Source: Chaetomium olivaceum
Lineage: Eukaryota; Ascomycota; Sordariomycetes; Sordariales; Chaetomiaceae
NCBI GenBank assembly: GCA_039881045.1
Contig: JAYWVB010000014.1
Coordinates: forward strand, 248,001-312,000
Direction: 5' to 3'
Length of the DNA stretch: 64,000 nt
The translations under genes were made by a program, and so were the position numbers. The notes under the pieces were generated by a model, which did not search any database, was not told the origin of the DNA, and worked only from the letters and a program-made list of their open reading frames with translations. This document shows positions 44,941 through 56,012 of the stretch, in pieces (position 1 is the first letter of the stretch; every line of letters starts with the position of its first letter).

Positions 44941-46925
44941 TTATTATTCATACCCCGCTATGCCCTAAGGCGTGCCGGACCTTCAGCTATTTAATGTACA
45001 GGAAAACCGCGCCCTCGCGGGCCGGATGAAAAACCCATACCGACAGTTAAGGAAAGTACATGTGCGTGAGCCTGCGTATACAAAGAGAGGAGGCCTCCTG
45101 GCCTCCGAGGGAGGTGCGTGCTAGGCCGCCGCTTCTAGCTCAAGCCTCCTGGCCAAACTGAACATCATCAGCCTCCCTGAGTCCATTAGCCATTCCAGGA
45201 CCCTCCCCGCGAGCCGTGCCGATGCAGGATCAATACCGTGTAGAACAGAGTAAAAGTCCCGTCGCGTTCGAATATCAGTTCTCTCCCATCTTCGAGTCAG
45301 CGGTGGGGCCAAACACCACACTACCAGGTGCTCGGCAGTCTCCCGTCCTTCGCCGCACTGGCAGGCGGGCGTTAGGATCTCTGGGACTCCTCGTGTAAAC
45401 AGAAAGTCCCGTAGGCCTATTGCCCCCGTTCGGATCTGGACCAGCAGAGAACTCCTCGCCTTGGTGAGACCGTCGTGCCGTCTTAGCGTTTCATCTCGGA
45501 ATAGCGTCTCTCGCTGATGGTCAAAGTCGTCCGCCGGTCTGGTGATTGCTCTACCGTCCCGCTCCTTTAGCCACCTCGCTCTCCAGGCGTCCTCTACCAC
45601 ACTGTCCGTGTCTGCGGCTCCTCCCGTCCAGCGCGCGATCGTGCTCGCGGCTTTCTCCACTGCCGTGGGCTCCTGCAGTCCCACGGTTCGCGGCCGGCCC
45701 CTGTTGCCGCTCCTCGGGCGGAGCCTCTGCTGTATCTTGCGACAGGCAGTGAGAATGATCCCCCCTGCGGTCCTCTTGCCGCCCTGGCCGTCGTCCAGGT
45801 CGGTTCGCTGGAGTCTGGTTTCAAAGTCTGCAAGCCGTTTGTTGAAATACAGGTCTAACGGTGGCACCCACGTCTCCGTCTCGAGGTTGCGAATGGGAGT
45901 GGCTTTGAAGGCTCCCGCCACAATCCGCAAGCTTTTGTTCTGGACCTTCCCGAGGGCCCCGGTGATGCCTTTCCTTACCGGCTCGCCTTCCACGTCCGTG
46001 GGGATGTGGAACGACGATGCGTCATAGGCCAGCGCTGACCGGATGCACTTTGTGTACACTTCTCGCGCTTTGGCTAGCCCTGGTCCCCACGTTTTCGCCG
46101 CTATTCTCTACAGTGCGTAGCTCTGGGTCTTCATTTTCTTTTCCACCGCCGCAAGGTGGGCTTTCCAGTTGAGCTTCCGGTCCAGCCAGACTCCCAGGAA
46201 CCTGGCAGACTCCGTCGGTCTGACGGGGCTGGTGCCCCCCCCTGGGTTGGTGAGGTTTAGCTCGTTTGTCCACTGCCGTCGTCCCTTGTTGAAATGGATG
46301 AGTTCGCTCTTTTCCGGGGCAAACTTCATCCCCCGACTGTCGGCCCATCGTAGACACGTTTCCCACGCCGCCTCTAGTTGCCGGACGTTAGCCTCGGGGT
46401 TACGACCAAATACCATGAGGTTGGTGTCATCCGCAAACCCCGCTATAGCCAAGTGAGGGTGTTCGTCTTTTAGCTGCTTGTATAGTGAGGAAATGTAGAG
46501 GATGAAGAGGACAGGGGAAAGGGGTGAGCCTTGGGGGACCCCTGCCCGAACTGCCGTCGGTGCCGCTGCCTTGCCGTCAAAAAGGAGGGTGGCCTCGCGG
46601 CCCGTCAACCAGTCTTTCGTCCAGAGGACTAGCCACCTCGGGTAGCCCATTTCCCGCAGCGTTGCTAGCAATCGGGTGTGGTTGACCGTGTCAAAGGCTC
46701 CTGAAATGTCGAGTTGCAGTAGGGACGCCGCGGCCTTCTGTCTCCACGCCTCCTGGACCTGGGCTACTACTAGCCGGACAGCCAGCTCTGTGGAGCGATG
46801 TGCCCTGTTTCCCATCTGTTCGTCTGGTAACAGGCCGTTGGCTTCTGCCGCTTGAGTGACCTTTTTGGCGACCACTGACTCTATTACCTTCCCTAGGGTT
46901 GGCAGCAGCGCAATGGGCCTATATC
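44941..46925 (-). mobile_element. 5'-truncated LINE (non-LTR retrotransposon), 1,985 bp
   Basis: Minus-strand element defined by identical 15-bp flanks. Its 5' end is truncated within the reverse transcriptase domain, just before YRPIALL, and its 3' end is a short AATAATAA-type tail (read on the minus strand) after about 180 bp of untranslated sequence. It contains RT motifs including DISGAFDTVNH, GVPQGSPLSP and FADD, then a C-terminal Cys/His motif. This matches fungal Tad/I-like LINEs. Dense C-to-T decay (RIP) is not evident, so the copy is fairly young. Confidence 0.85.
45121..46924 (-). pseudogene. LINE reverse transcriptase, truncated with one in-frame stop
   Basis: The frame runs from the truncated 5' end to the stop at 45121. 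RT palm motifs are all present: the A motif LDISGAFDTV, the B motif GVPQGSPLSPVLF and the C motif FADDTN, then the thumb region with RFLGVWLD. A zinc-knuckle-like CQCGEGRETAEHLVVWC segment near 45330 resembles the zf-RVT tail of fungal LINEs. One TAG at 46108-46110 interrupts the frame between SYAL and RIAAKTWG; a single C-to-T change from CAG would explain it. Missing the endonuclease and ORF1, the copy cannot be autonomous. Confidence 0.85.
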
Positions 46926-46940
46926 GCCCACTTTGAAATA
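46926..46940. repeat. LINE target-site duplication, 5' copy
   Basis: GCCCACTTTGAAATA, the partner of 44926-44940, directly adjoins the truncated 5' end of the LINE. Confidence 0.8.
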
Positions 46941-48494
46941 GCTTGCTAGCTGTTTGTTGATCAATAACTCCTCGAAAACCACGACTCGAGTCGCCCCCAT
47001 GGTGTTACTCCCATATTGTCCTCGCCTTCACCGCCGCTTAGGGATAGGGTTAACTAAGGTAGTCCTTTCGTTCCCGTCCCGATTTCGCGTTCCTGTTCCG
47101 GCAGCCTACCAAGTTGCAGCCGACCGCTAACACGAGCATATAGCGAAGAACCTCTAGAACTTCTTGGAATTACCCTTTCGGATAAACAGAGTATATTCTA
47201 CGCCTAGAGTACTAGGAACGGACCAAAATATCCCTAGTCGCTATAAGGATTCCTATCGACTCCTTGGAGTTCCCATATCGAAAGCAGATCAGCTTCAAAG
47301 TACGGGAAAGACTTGGGAGAGTGTTTGTAAATTTATCCAAAGCAGGGGCCACCAAGGTTCGTATACCCGTGGTCAGCCGCAAGCCTGCGCCATCGTGAAC
47401 CACCCCCTACTCCTCTTCAAACTGGCAAATCTGACATTCCTCCACTCCAGCCTCCGCCACCCCCGATTACTTTGGAGGCCTGGACTCCAGGGGTGCGATT
47501 GCCGACTGGGAGGCTGGCTTGTAAGGAACGGTAGGTATGCCTAATCAAGGGCCAGCGTGAAACAACACCTGCAAAGCATGCCAGTTTAGCGCCGTGGCCC
47601 TATGAGAGGAAAAGGTAGTTATGCGTTTCTCGTGCAACCAAAAAATACCCATACTCCTCCACATGCTGGCCTAATCACCGAGATCCCAAACATCGTTGGA
47701 GTCGGTATTGAAGAAGGAGGACGCGCTCTTATCGACCACGCACCTATTAGTGGAGGGCTGAGGATCCCGTCCTCTCCCTCTCCCCCGCCTGTATCATAAG
47801 TGATGGTCGTCTTGGTAGTAGTGAAAGGGCCAAATAATGTCCGACTCATGACAGAAATGTCGACTGCCTGAACCCAGGCCGGGATGAGCTGCGCAGTGAT
47901 CGCCAGCTCCTGGGTTCGTCAAGTCCCCCGAGCACAGGATTTACACGCCTGGATCCCGCCCGCTTCGATTTGCTAGCGCATATGGGATATGGGGCGTGAC
48001 GAGACGCCTGAGACGTGTCAGTGGGGATGTCCAGGGAGGCGAGATGCGGGCTTTGGAAGTTGCTGCGGGGCATGATGGCTTTTGAACCAACCGAGAGGTT
48101 GACGGCTGACCAGCTAGCTGATGAAGTCAGAGTACATGGAGAGGGTGGGCGATGTCGGCTTGGAAAGAGGCGGCAGCAGGAGAGCCGGGAGAGAACATGA
48201 CGGCAATGACTCGAGCCTGTTAAGCCCAAGATACTAAGTCAACAGGGGTAATGGATACCAGGATTCAACCTTCTCTTTCTAACCCCTTTCCATCTTCTCA
48301 GATTACAGCCAACCTCCTAAAATACTAAAATACAAATTGTGCAACAGTAAGGTTGATGATTCCCAATGAGATACAAGCAACGAATCAGTAAGTTATTAAT
48401 GCAATGCCATTGCGAAAGGCATCGTATTCGATGAAAAGAAAAATGAAAAAGAAAACCCGTTCAGGTATTATACATGGCTAGGCAGCAATTGAGC
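46941..48494. other. gene-poor stretch beside the LINE
   Basis: About 1.55 kb, partly AT-rich (47150-47330) with frames up to 126 codons that carry no recognisable sequence. It may include decayed transposon DNA, but I see no motif proving this. The 3' region of the ABC transporter gene lies at its right end. Confidence 0.4.
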
Positions 48495-51400
48495 CTACTG
48501 AGTCTTGGTAACAGGCTTCTTGACTCTCGGAACGCGAGTCAACCAGTACAAAAAGCAGGCCGCAAAGACATTGAAAACCACAAACACCCACATCAGCCCA
48601 AAGTTTCTCCAGTAATCCGAGTACCTCGACGACACAGCCTCGAGGAACACATTCGTAGACCTGAGCGGGCAGAAGCTGCAGTCCGAGGTCGCCGTTTCGT
48701 CCTCCAGATACCCGCCCACCTGCGACATGTACGACTGCATGTAGTCGCGACAAGTCCCGTTGACGGGATCAAAGTGCAGATATTCGTTTCCTGAACAGGT
48801 GACGAACGCGTTGGATACGCCTGCAGACAGCAAGCCGCTGACCAGGTACGTAAAGGGCGAGACGCGGTACATGAAGATCCAGAAGCCCGGGAGCTGTTCG
48901 GGCGTTGCCAAAACACCGCAGAAGAGCAGGCACAGAAGAAAAAGCAAGTTACCTAGGTTTCCGGCGTTTTCGGCGGCATCAAACGCCGCAATCATGAAAT
49001 GCGCAAAGGTGGACGAGAACATCATGAAGGTCCATAACATCAGCCACGTTTGTGCGCCCCGAATGATGTAGGCATCCGTAGGCGCCGCGTTGTGGTACAT
49101 GCCGGTTGGATAGTACCAGGCGAAAAACATGAGGACGGACATGAGAGTGTTCCAGGGGAGCTCGACAACAATGTTGGAGATAATGAAGGCCTTCCAGGAG
49201 TAGGTTTTCGAGGGCCTTTCGCGGACTTCGTACAAATCCCGCTGGGCCACAAAGTGCGGCATGATTTGCTGGATGACTTGTCCGAAAAGCGTGAGCATCA
49301 TAAAGATGCCAAACATCTGGTTCTGCAGGCCTTGTATGGTGTTGGGCGACTGATACAGCGAGAACCCAACGAACAAGGCGGACATCACACAGAGGAGCAC
49401 CTTGGAGTAGATGTAAATGGGAGAGCGCCAGATCTGCTGAAAGACTCGGCGTTGGACAAGGCAGAGCTGGACCCAGAAGGACGCGGAAAACTCGCGATAG
49501 CTGGCGTCATCTTTGACCGAGGCGGTTTGCGACGAGTCCGACAGCTTGGAGCGTTCGCGCTCCAAGTCGGCGAGGTGCGCCTGGACCTGTGCGTACTCCG
49601 GGGAGTTACGCCACGTGTCGAACCAGTCGATGTCGGTGTGGGAGCCGGGCGCGGCGCCAATAACGTCGAGCATCCATTCCGCCGGGTTGCCGTCTGGAGG
49701 GCATGGATGTCCACCGTTGCGTACAAAGTAGTCGATCAGGACCTGCGAGTTTTCGCCAATATTTCCAAAGTAGACGGTGCGACCACCGGCCTGCAAAAAG
49801 AGAAGGCGATCGAAGCGCTGGAACAGCATGGCAGACGGTTGGTGAATGGTACAAACTGGGGTTGCAAACATCGTTGGTCAGCAGTTGAGCGATGGAGAAA
49901 CAATGGAAGAGACAGAAACGTACGAATGGCTTGGCCATTCTTCCTCAACTTGTCGAGGAGGTCAAGAATGGCCCAAGATGTCTGGGAGTCGAGTCCAGAG
50001 GTTGGTTCATCCAAGAAAAGAAGCAATGCCGGTCTGGCAGCGAGCTCGACGCCAATGGTAAGGCGCTTGCGCTGCTCAATATTCAAGCCTTCGCCGGGGA
50101 CACCAACGACAGCGTCAGCATACTCAGTCATGGCAAGAAGACTAATGACTTCTGTCACATAGTCCAGCTTTTCTTGTCGAGGTACGTGAGCAGGTTGGCG
50201 AAGGAGAGCAGAGAACTCAAGTGCTTCACGCACTGTAGCTGTGCTCAGGTGTAAATCCTGCTGCTGAGCGTAGCCAGTCTTACGCTGAAAAGACTCATCA
50301 CGCGGCTTACCATCGACGAGAATCTCGCCGCTGATAACCCCGATAGTCGTGCGCGTAGCGAGGACATCCAAGAGGGTCGTCTTTCCAGCGCCAGAGACAC
50401 CCATGAGCGCCGTGAGAGTGCCGGGTTTGACCCATCCGTCCACATGGTCAAGGATTCTGCGATCCTCCTTGCCAATCTTGATGTCGAAGGAAACATCTTT
50501 CCACTGGAAGATGGCCGTCTGGCGTTCGATCATGGCCAAGTTGTCTGGGCTAGCCGTCTTCTCCACGGCGACCCTGCGGTCCTTGCCGCTGCTTGCTTCG
50601 ACGTCGTCGCTTGGCTTCTTCTTCCCCAGGGCCTTGTGTCCACGAGGGAAAACCAAGATCTCACCCTTTGGCTTCTTCTCGGTGATGAAATCGGTTGCAA
50701 CGAGATAGACGCCCATGAGTAGGAACATATAGGCGAAGATAACGCCGATGTTTCTCCATTTGTGTGAGGCGGTGTAACCGTACGCTGATTCGATGTATAC
50801 GTCACCATTGACGAAGGGCTGTCCGGGCACCGAACCAACGGTAGAACAAACGTGGTTGACTTCCCCGACATCTGAGTAGCCAGGACCCGCAGGAACGTAA
50901 TTGACGCATGGGAAGTTTCGGTTATGGAACTCGTTGATCAAGAGCGACTCAAAGCCGTAGTTGATGGGGTTGATATAGGAGATCCAACGAGCCCACCCAA
51001 GCATGTAGCCCGTAGGAATAGCGAACCCGGTATACATGCTGAGTGCGATAAGCAGGACGCCTGAAAAGGGTAGGGCCTGAACCAAAGATCTTGATAGTGA
51101 CGCCATAGATCGGAAGAACATGGACATGCACAAAGTCAGAACGAAAGAGGTGAAGACAAAGAAGAAGAAAGCACCAGGTTCTCTCCTCAGGTTGGTCATG
51201 AAGTAGAGGACGATGTTGAAGGTAATACTGTTGAGTATCTTGTAAGGCAAGTCCATGATCATGGATGAGAAGGCTTCGGCAGATGGGTGGTAGAGGGCGT
51301 ATTTGGAGTGCTTCTCGATAATGCCTCGTTGCGAATATAGCGTGAGCATTTCGAGACCACAACCGAGGGCGTTGATGAGAACGGCAAAAAAGAGAAGAGC

Positions 51401-53018
51401 ACCGCGTTGAAAGAAGGTGCTCGTATCGGCCTTGATGTTGTAGAAAATACTGGCAATAACGAGGGCCATGATGGTATTCCCGAACAAGGACGATATCGTG
51501 ACGCTAGGATCGGCTTTCAGCCGCTGCCACCCACGCCACAGGCACAGTTGGATCTGCTGTACGTAAGAGAGCGTGTATGGAGATGACACTCGCTGAACCT
51601 TGGCTTGCTGGGCTCGCCGAGAGTCCTTGAACTTCTCCAGGTGCTCGCCGTCAAGGGCAAACCTGGTATTGTAGTTGTCGATGTCTTGCAGGAGCTGTTG
51701 TCGCTGGGGAGAGGCCCTCCATCGTGCGGCAAACTCGTCGGGTGTGCGAGGTACGCTGTAGCCCGGCGCAGCGATTCGTTCAATGTGGCTGGTCATGGAG
51801 GTGAGGAAGTCGGCGTCGGTTTGGCGGTCGGGGCAAACAAAGCCCATGTCGAGGAAGTATTGCTTTGCCGAGTGGATAGGGCCAAAGTAGATTTGACGAC
51901 CCTTGTATAAAACCATGACCTTGTCGAAGTGATTGTAGGCTGCTTGAGGGGCCTGGTATAGAGAAACACAAGCCGTGACGCCGTTGATCTCCGTCTGGGT
52001 GCGTAGGGTTTTACAGAACTCAACGGCGTTTGCGCTGTCAAGACCACGAGTGGAATTGTCCCAACATTGTAGTGGTGCGTGGCTGAGGCAAGCTTCGGCA
52101 ATGCTCACCCGTTTGCGCTCTCCGCCCGATACACCACGCACAAAATCGTTGCCCACGATGGTGTTTTTCGTATGGCTGATGCCGAACATGGCCATGATGA
52201 CATCCTTCATGTGACTGGCATACTGGTCCACGGTTGCACCGCCGGGAATGTGTCGCGGTGCTCTTGCGCGTGCGGCAAAGTAGAGGGTTTGCGCGACGGT
52301 GAGCTTGGGGAAATGGACGTCGATTTCGGCCGTGTAGATTGCTTCTCCTCGGAACTGGTTGGCCATTTGTTTTGCGCTGATACCTGACAGAAAGATTTAG
52401 CTGAGAACACATGACGAATCTGGAGTTGACCAAACAACAGGTCGAGAAGACTTCGTGACTTACCTTGGAAATTGAGGCTCGAGCTCTTGTCAACACAGAA
52501 GCCGTACGTCTCTCCAGCAATGGTCTTGAGAAAGGTCGAGCATCCCGACCCCGGGGGCCGAGAACAGCCAGCATCTCCCCGGACTCGACCAAACCCTCCA
52601 AATTCTGCAAGATCTGCACCTTGTGCTTCTTTCTGCCGAGGCTTAGGGTTTCCCTCGCGAGCCCGATCATGTCCAGCCAGACGTTGCCAACACTTTTCTG
52701 GTAGTCCGTGTCGGAGCCGAAGCCGTGGACGCTGAGGTCGCTGAAGGCGACTCCCAGGGTCCGTGGCGGATGAGCCTGGGGGTCCTCGGTCTGCAAGTGC
52801 AGCATGGCCCTGCACCACGCCCGGGCATTGAAGTTGTCGCCATTGGCATCGAGAGCAGATCCTGGTGCTGCATCAAATGGGTTTTGACCAGTTGTCGAAT
52901 GGAAGCTCTGCCTGCTCTGCCTCGTGAAGTGTTTGGCCAGTTGCTGAACTTCGGCCTCCCTGTTTTCAGCGCTGGAACGCGACACACTCTTTTCCGAATC
53001 CTCTTGTTGGTCGGTCAT
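48495..53018 (-). CDS. PDR-type (ABCG) full-length ABC transporter, one frame break in first Walker A
   Basis: Plasma-membrane efflux pump of about 1,450 aa with the order NBD1-TMD1-NBD2-TMD2. NBD1 has the fungal PDR form of Walker A with Cys (GSGCST, near 52545), signature VSGGERKRVS and degenerate Walker B LQCWDNSTRGLDS. TMD1 ends with the large extracellular loop containing NFPCVNYVP. NBD2 has canonical Walker A GVSGAGKTTLLD, signature LNIEQRKRLTIG and Walker B LLLFLDEPTSGLDS; the asymmetry is normal for the family. Introns lie at about 52380-52466 (in NBD1) and 49860-49921 (before TIHQPSA). One base is missing in a five-G run at 52553-52557 (plus strand), which breaks the frame inside Walker A as given. 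Start is the ATG before TDQQEDS; another lies 45 bp upstream. It adjoins the terpene cluster, so export of the terpenoid or self-protection is plausible. Confidence 0.9.
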
Positions 53019-53269
53019 CTTCGCCGCGGCATCGGCGGCGCTTGCGATTAGAAAAACAGGCACGGCACGCCAATTGAGTGAAAAAAGTCTCGGCTGTTGA
53101 TAGGCACATGGAATATATTTCTAGCGGGTGCCCAACGACCATTATCAGCAGGCTCATTTTGGTACAGTTATGGCTCACTTTTCTCGTTTGGCGAGAGGTT
53201 GAACAAATGGTGGGTAACGCGATCCACGACCACCAAAGGCCGTTGCCAAGATACGAACACTGAGTGGTT

Positions 53270-53366
53270 GCTCTCGTCAGCCAGTGTGGCTCTCGGCAGC
53301 CAGTTTGGCTCTCGGCAGCCACCTCAGTTTGGCTCTCGGCAGCCAGTTGTGCTTCTCGTCAGCCAC
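53270..53366. repeat. tandem repeat, four units of about 19-24 bp
   Basis: Units of the form CAGCCAGTTTGGCTCTCGG repeat head to tail about 250 bp upstream of the ABC transporter start. One unit has a small insertion. Possible regulatory repeat; not proven. Confidence 0.75.
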
Positions 53367-53525
53367 TCGACTCCGGCGGCATATGCTTTCCAGGCAGACA
53401 TTGCGCCAGCACCCACGTCACGTAACTTTGAACTTTCCACGCCGACTTGACCCGCTTTGTAAGTAAAGCCTTCCTCGCGTGAGGTATTGTATGTATGTAT
53501 GTACAGATCTGTACTCTGGTGGTGA

Positions 53526-53650
53526 GGTCGCAGCTGGCAGGGGGCTTGGCGGCTTGGCGGGGGTTCCTCACACTCCGACTCCTTGCCAAGGACATTACTC
53601 ATCCTTCGTACACTGATACTTTTATTAGTTATACCTAGTGGGGGTTTTTG

Positions 53651-53685
<35 letters not shown>

Positions 53686-53764
53686 CAGAACCCCCGCCAG
53701 GTTTACTCGAGGCTGAGCCGCGAACCCCCCCGCCAAGCCGCCAGGACTCCCGTCAGCTGCGACC
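53526..53764. repeat. imperfect inverted repeat of about 42 bp arms around a TG microsatellite
   Basis: The left arm 53526-53566 and the right arm 53722-53764 are reverse complements over most of their length, sharing GGTCGCAGCTG at the outer ends and GGCGGCTTGGCGGGGG inside. A third partial copy of the inner motif lies near 53690-53700. The arms could fold into a long hairpin, and the structure may be a MITE-like element; no target duplication was recognised. Confidence 0.65.
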
Positions 53765-54241
53765 CCAGGTAGGCATGGTAACCGACTGGTTGAACGCGTC
53801 TGGCTGTGCCACAGCACAGGGACCTGACTTGGAGGTTTCTTTTACTTGGTATGCACACCACCACACTCATGAAGGGGTTGGGAGGGTCGGGTCGTGGGGG
53901 CGGTGGGGCGACATCGACCACGTTTCTGAGCCCTTTGTAGCCGCATATCAAAGAAATCCGAAGTCCGGCCATGGAGTGAATTAAGTCTCTACCCCATCCA
54001 TCTCAGGCACAAGAAACGAAAAAAGAAAAGAAAAACCTCGTCACTACGTTTCTCGGGCATACAGAACGACATCCTAATCAACGTACTTCTGCAGTTACAG
54101 GCACCCCTCAGATTCATGATACGAGCGAGGCACGTAGCAATACAAAGTAAGTATACCTAAATACAAAAACTCCTTTAGTTGCATGCCAGCACTATGAAAG
54201 CAGCACCTTGGTCGCAAAGAAATCTGTGAATATTTCACTCA

Positions 54242-55598
54242 ATGAACCCAGCTTACGTGTTGCAGCATAGCATGTTCGGGACGTTACGCTGGAACTCCCG
54301 CCACAGAGAGACGGAATTTGTCAAGCAATCACATGCAACATTTCACCGAGAAAGAAATTCGGCCTGTGACCGATGCCGGCTCCACAAGGTACACTTTACC
54401 CTTCGGACGGACCACGCTGAGCTTAATAAACTGACATGTATGGCATATGCAGGTCAAATGTGATATGTTTTACAACGACGGCTGCAGCAGATGCACGAGA
54501 CACCAAAAGGCATGCACGTTTGCTTCTGCGAAGCAACAATCCAGTCTTGGAAAAGAAAAGGGAAAAATCCCCCAGCTCGAACGCCAGCTGGACTTCATAG
54601 TCCAGACGCTATGTCCTGCCAGCCAAAGACGACAACAGTCTCCCGAAAGGCCATCGTCACCTTCCATGGACGGACCATGCGATGGTGAGCAGGCACACGA
54701 ACGGGAGCTGCTTCCGGCGCTCCCAGCAGAGGGTCAATCAAGCTCGTTTGATTTGTCGGCCTTTTATGACACATTTAGGCAGCACAGGAGCGACCAAGAC
54801 GGGCCATTTCCTTTCTTCTCGCCACCTGAAACGATCCTATCACCACCAGCAAGCCTAGGGGACGAGCCACCTCGTTGCTTCTCATCCCAAGATGGAGTTG
54901 TCTCTGGAGTCGAAAATGCATCATCCTTGCACAGTCGCGCCCTTGCCGTGCCTCCGGTTTCAGCACCAAACCCCTGCCGGTGCTTGGCCGCTGCCGCTCT
55001 TGCCGTCGAAGAGTTCGAGACAAGTTGCAATCACGGGAACCGAGGCGAACTCGACTCCATCATCTCGTACCAGAAAAAGGCCGTGGAATGCTGTCATTCA
55101 ATGATCAACTGCACCGGCTGCTCCACGAAGAGGGAGAATATAATCCTGCTGATCTTTATCACGGAGAAAATCGTTGCAGCCTGTAGTCAAGTTGTGGTAC
55201 TGTACAATAGAGGGGACAGCACACTTGAGACCCAGGCTCATTTGGGGCTATCAACAGAAATGACATCCTTGCGAGATCCTGATTTTCAGTCAGGACTTTG
55301 GGACTTGGACACACATGGCTCATCCTCCGGACCTGAGCCAATGCCGTCGTCCTCCACGGGCGCATTGCCCTATTGGCGGAGTCTCCTGGTAGGATACTAC
55401 GAGGTCAGTTCACAGCTGGAATGGGAACAGTTAATGCGCGTCTTGATCTCGACTCAGTTACAGGCAGTGATGGATCTATTGGTGGATACAAGGAGGCTAA
55501 AGAGCGATATTTTAACCGGGGTGCAGGCGGCAAGTCTCGCGCGATCTCAGAATAGTATTGCCAACCTAAAGCCGAATGCTTCCTTGTATCAGCTCTAA
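54242..55598 (+). CDS. AflR-like Zn2Cys6 cluster regulator
   Basis: 430 aa in two exons (54242-54388, 54453-55598). Zn2Cys6 domain with spacing CX2CX6CX7CX2CX6C (CDRCRLHK, then VKCDMFYNDGCSRC), with the intron after RLHK. It is followed by a Ser/Pro-rich linker, a CRCLAAAALAVEEFE helix and a Cys-rich CCHSMINCTGC stretch typical of the AflR-type C-terminal domain (regulators of sterigmatocystin/aflatoxin and many other clusters). The frame is intact. It lies between the ABC transporter and the terpene synthase, so it is the natural candidate for pathway-specific control of this cluster. The start at 54242 precedes a non-conserved leader; the ATG at 54272 is also possible. Confidence 0.87.
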
Positions 55599-56012
55599 AT
55601 AATCAAACTCAGTAGTAACTTAATGTCAAGTTAGAACTGTTAGAGTGCGTGGGAGATCCATACTATTAGTTACCTCCCCAGGAACCAACCCACTAGAATA
55701 CACCACCAACCAGTGAACTTTTCAAAGAGCCCGGGTCGGGGCCGGGTCGAGTCACACATGACTGACCCTAACCTGCTGTATACGAGGATGCGTTTGGAGC
55801 GACGACCGTCTCGTGCGGTCTCAACTGGAATTGGACCGACAGGTGGCTGGAACGGAACGTGGTTTCATGTAGTTTGAGTGGAAGGAATATCAATCTCCCC
55901 CGGGTCTAGATACTTATTATCAAACACCGAGCAATCGACGTACGATATAGCAAAGCAAAAAAAAAAAAGAGCCAACCAAAAAGAAAGAAAAGAAAACGAA
56001 AACAAAACAAAA
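55599..56012. other. convergent intergenic region, no gene seen
   Basis: About 410 bp between the 3' ends of the regulator and the terpene synthase. It contains an A12 homopolymer near 55956 and purine-rich sequence near 55960-56010. Confidence 0.45.

Larger units (their letters stand above)
53019..54241. promoter_or_regulatory. divergent region between ABC transporter and AflR-like regulator
   Basis: About 1.2 kb without a supported gene, containing both promoters. It holds a tandem repeat (53270-53366), a 240-bp inverted-repeat structure (53526-53764) and a TG microsatellite (about 53651-53684). Confidence 0.5.
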
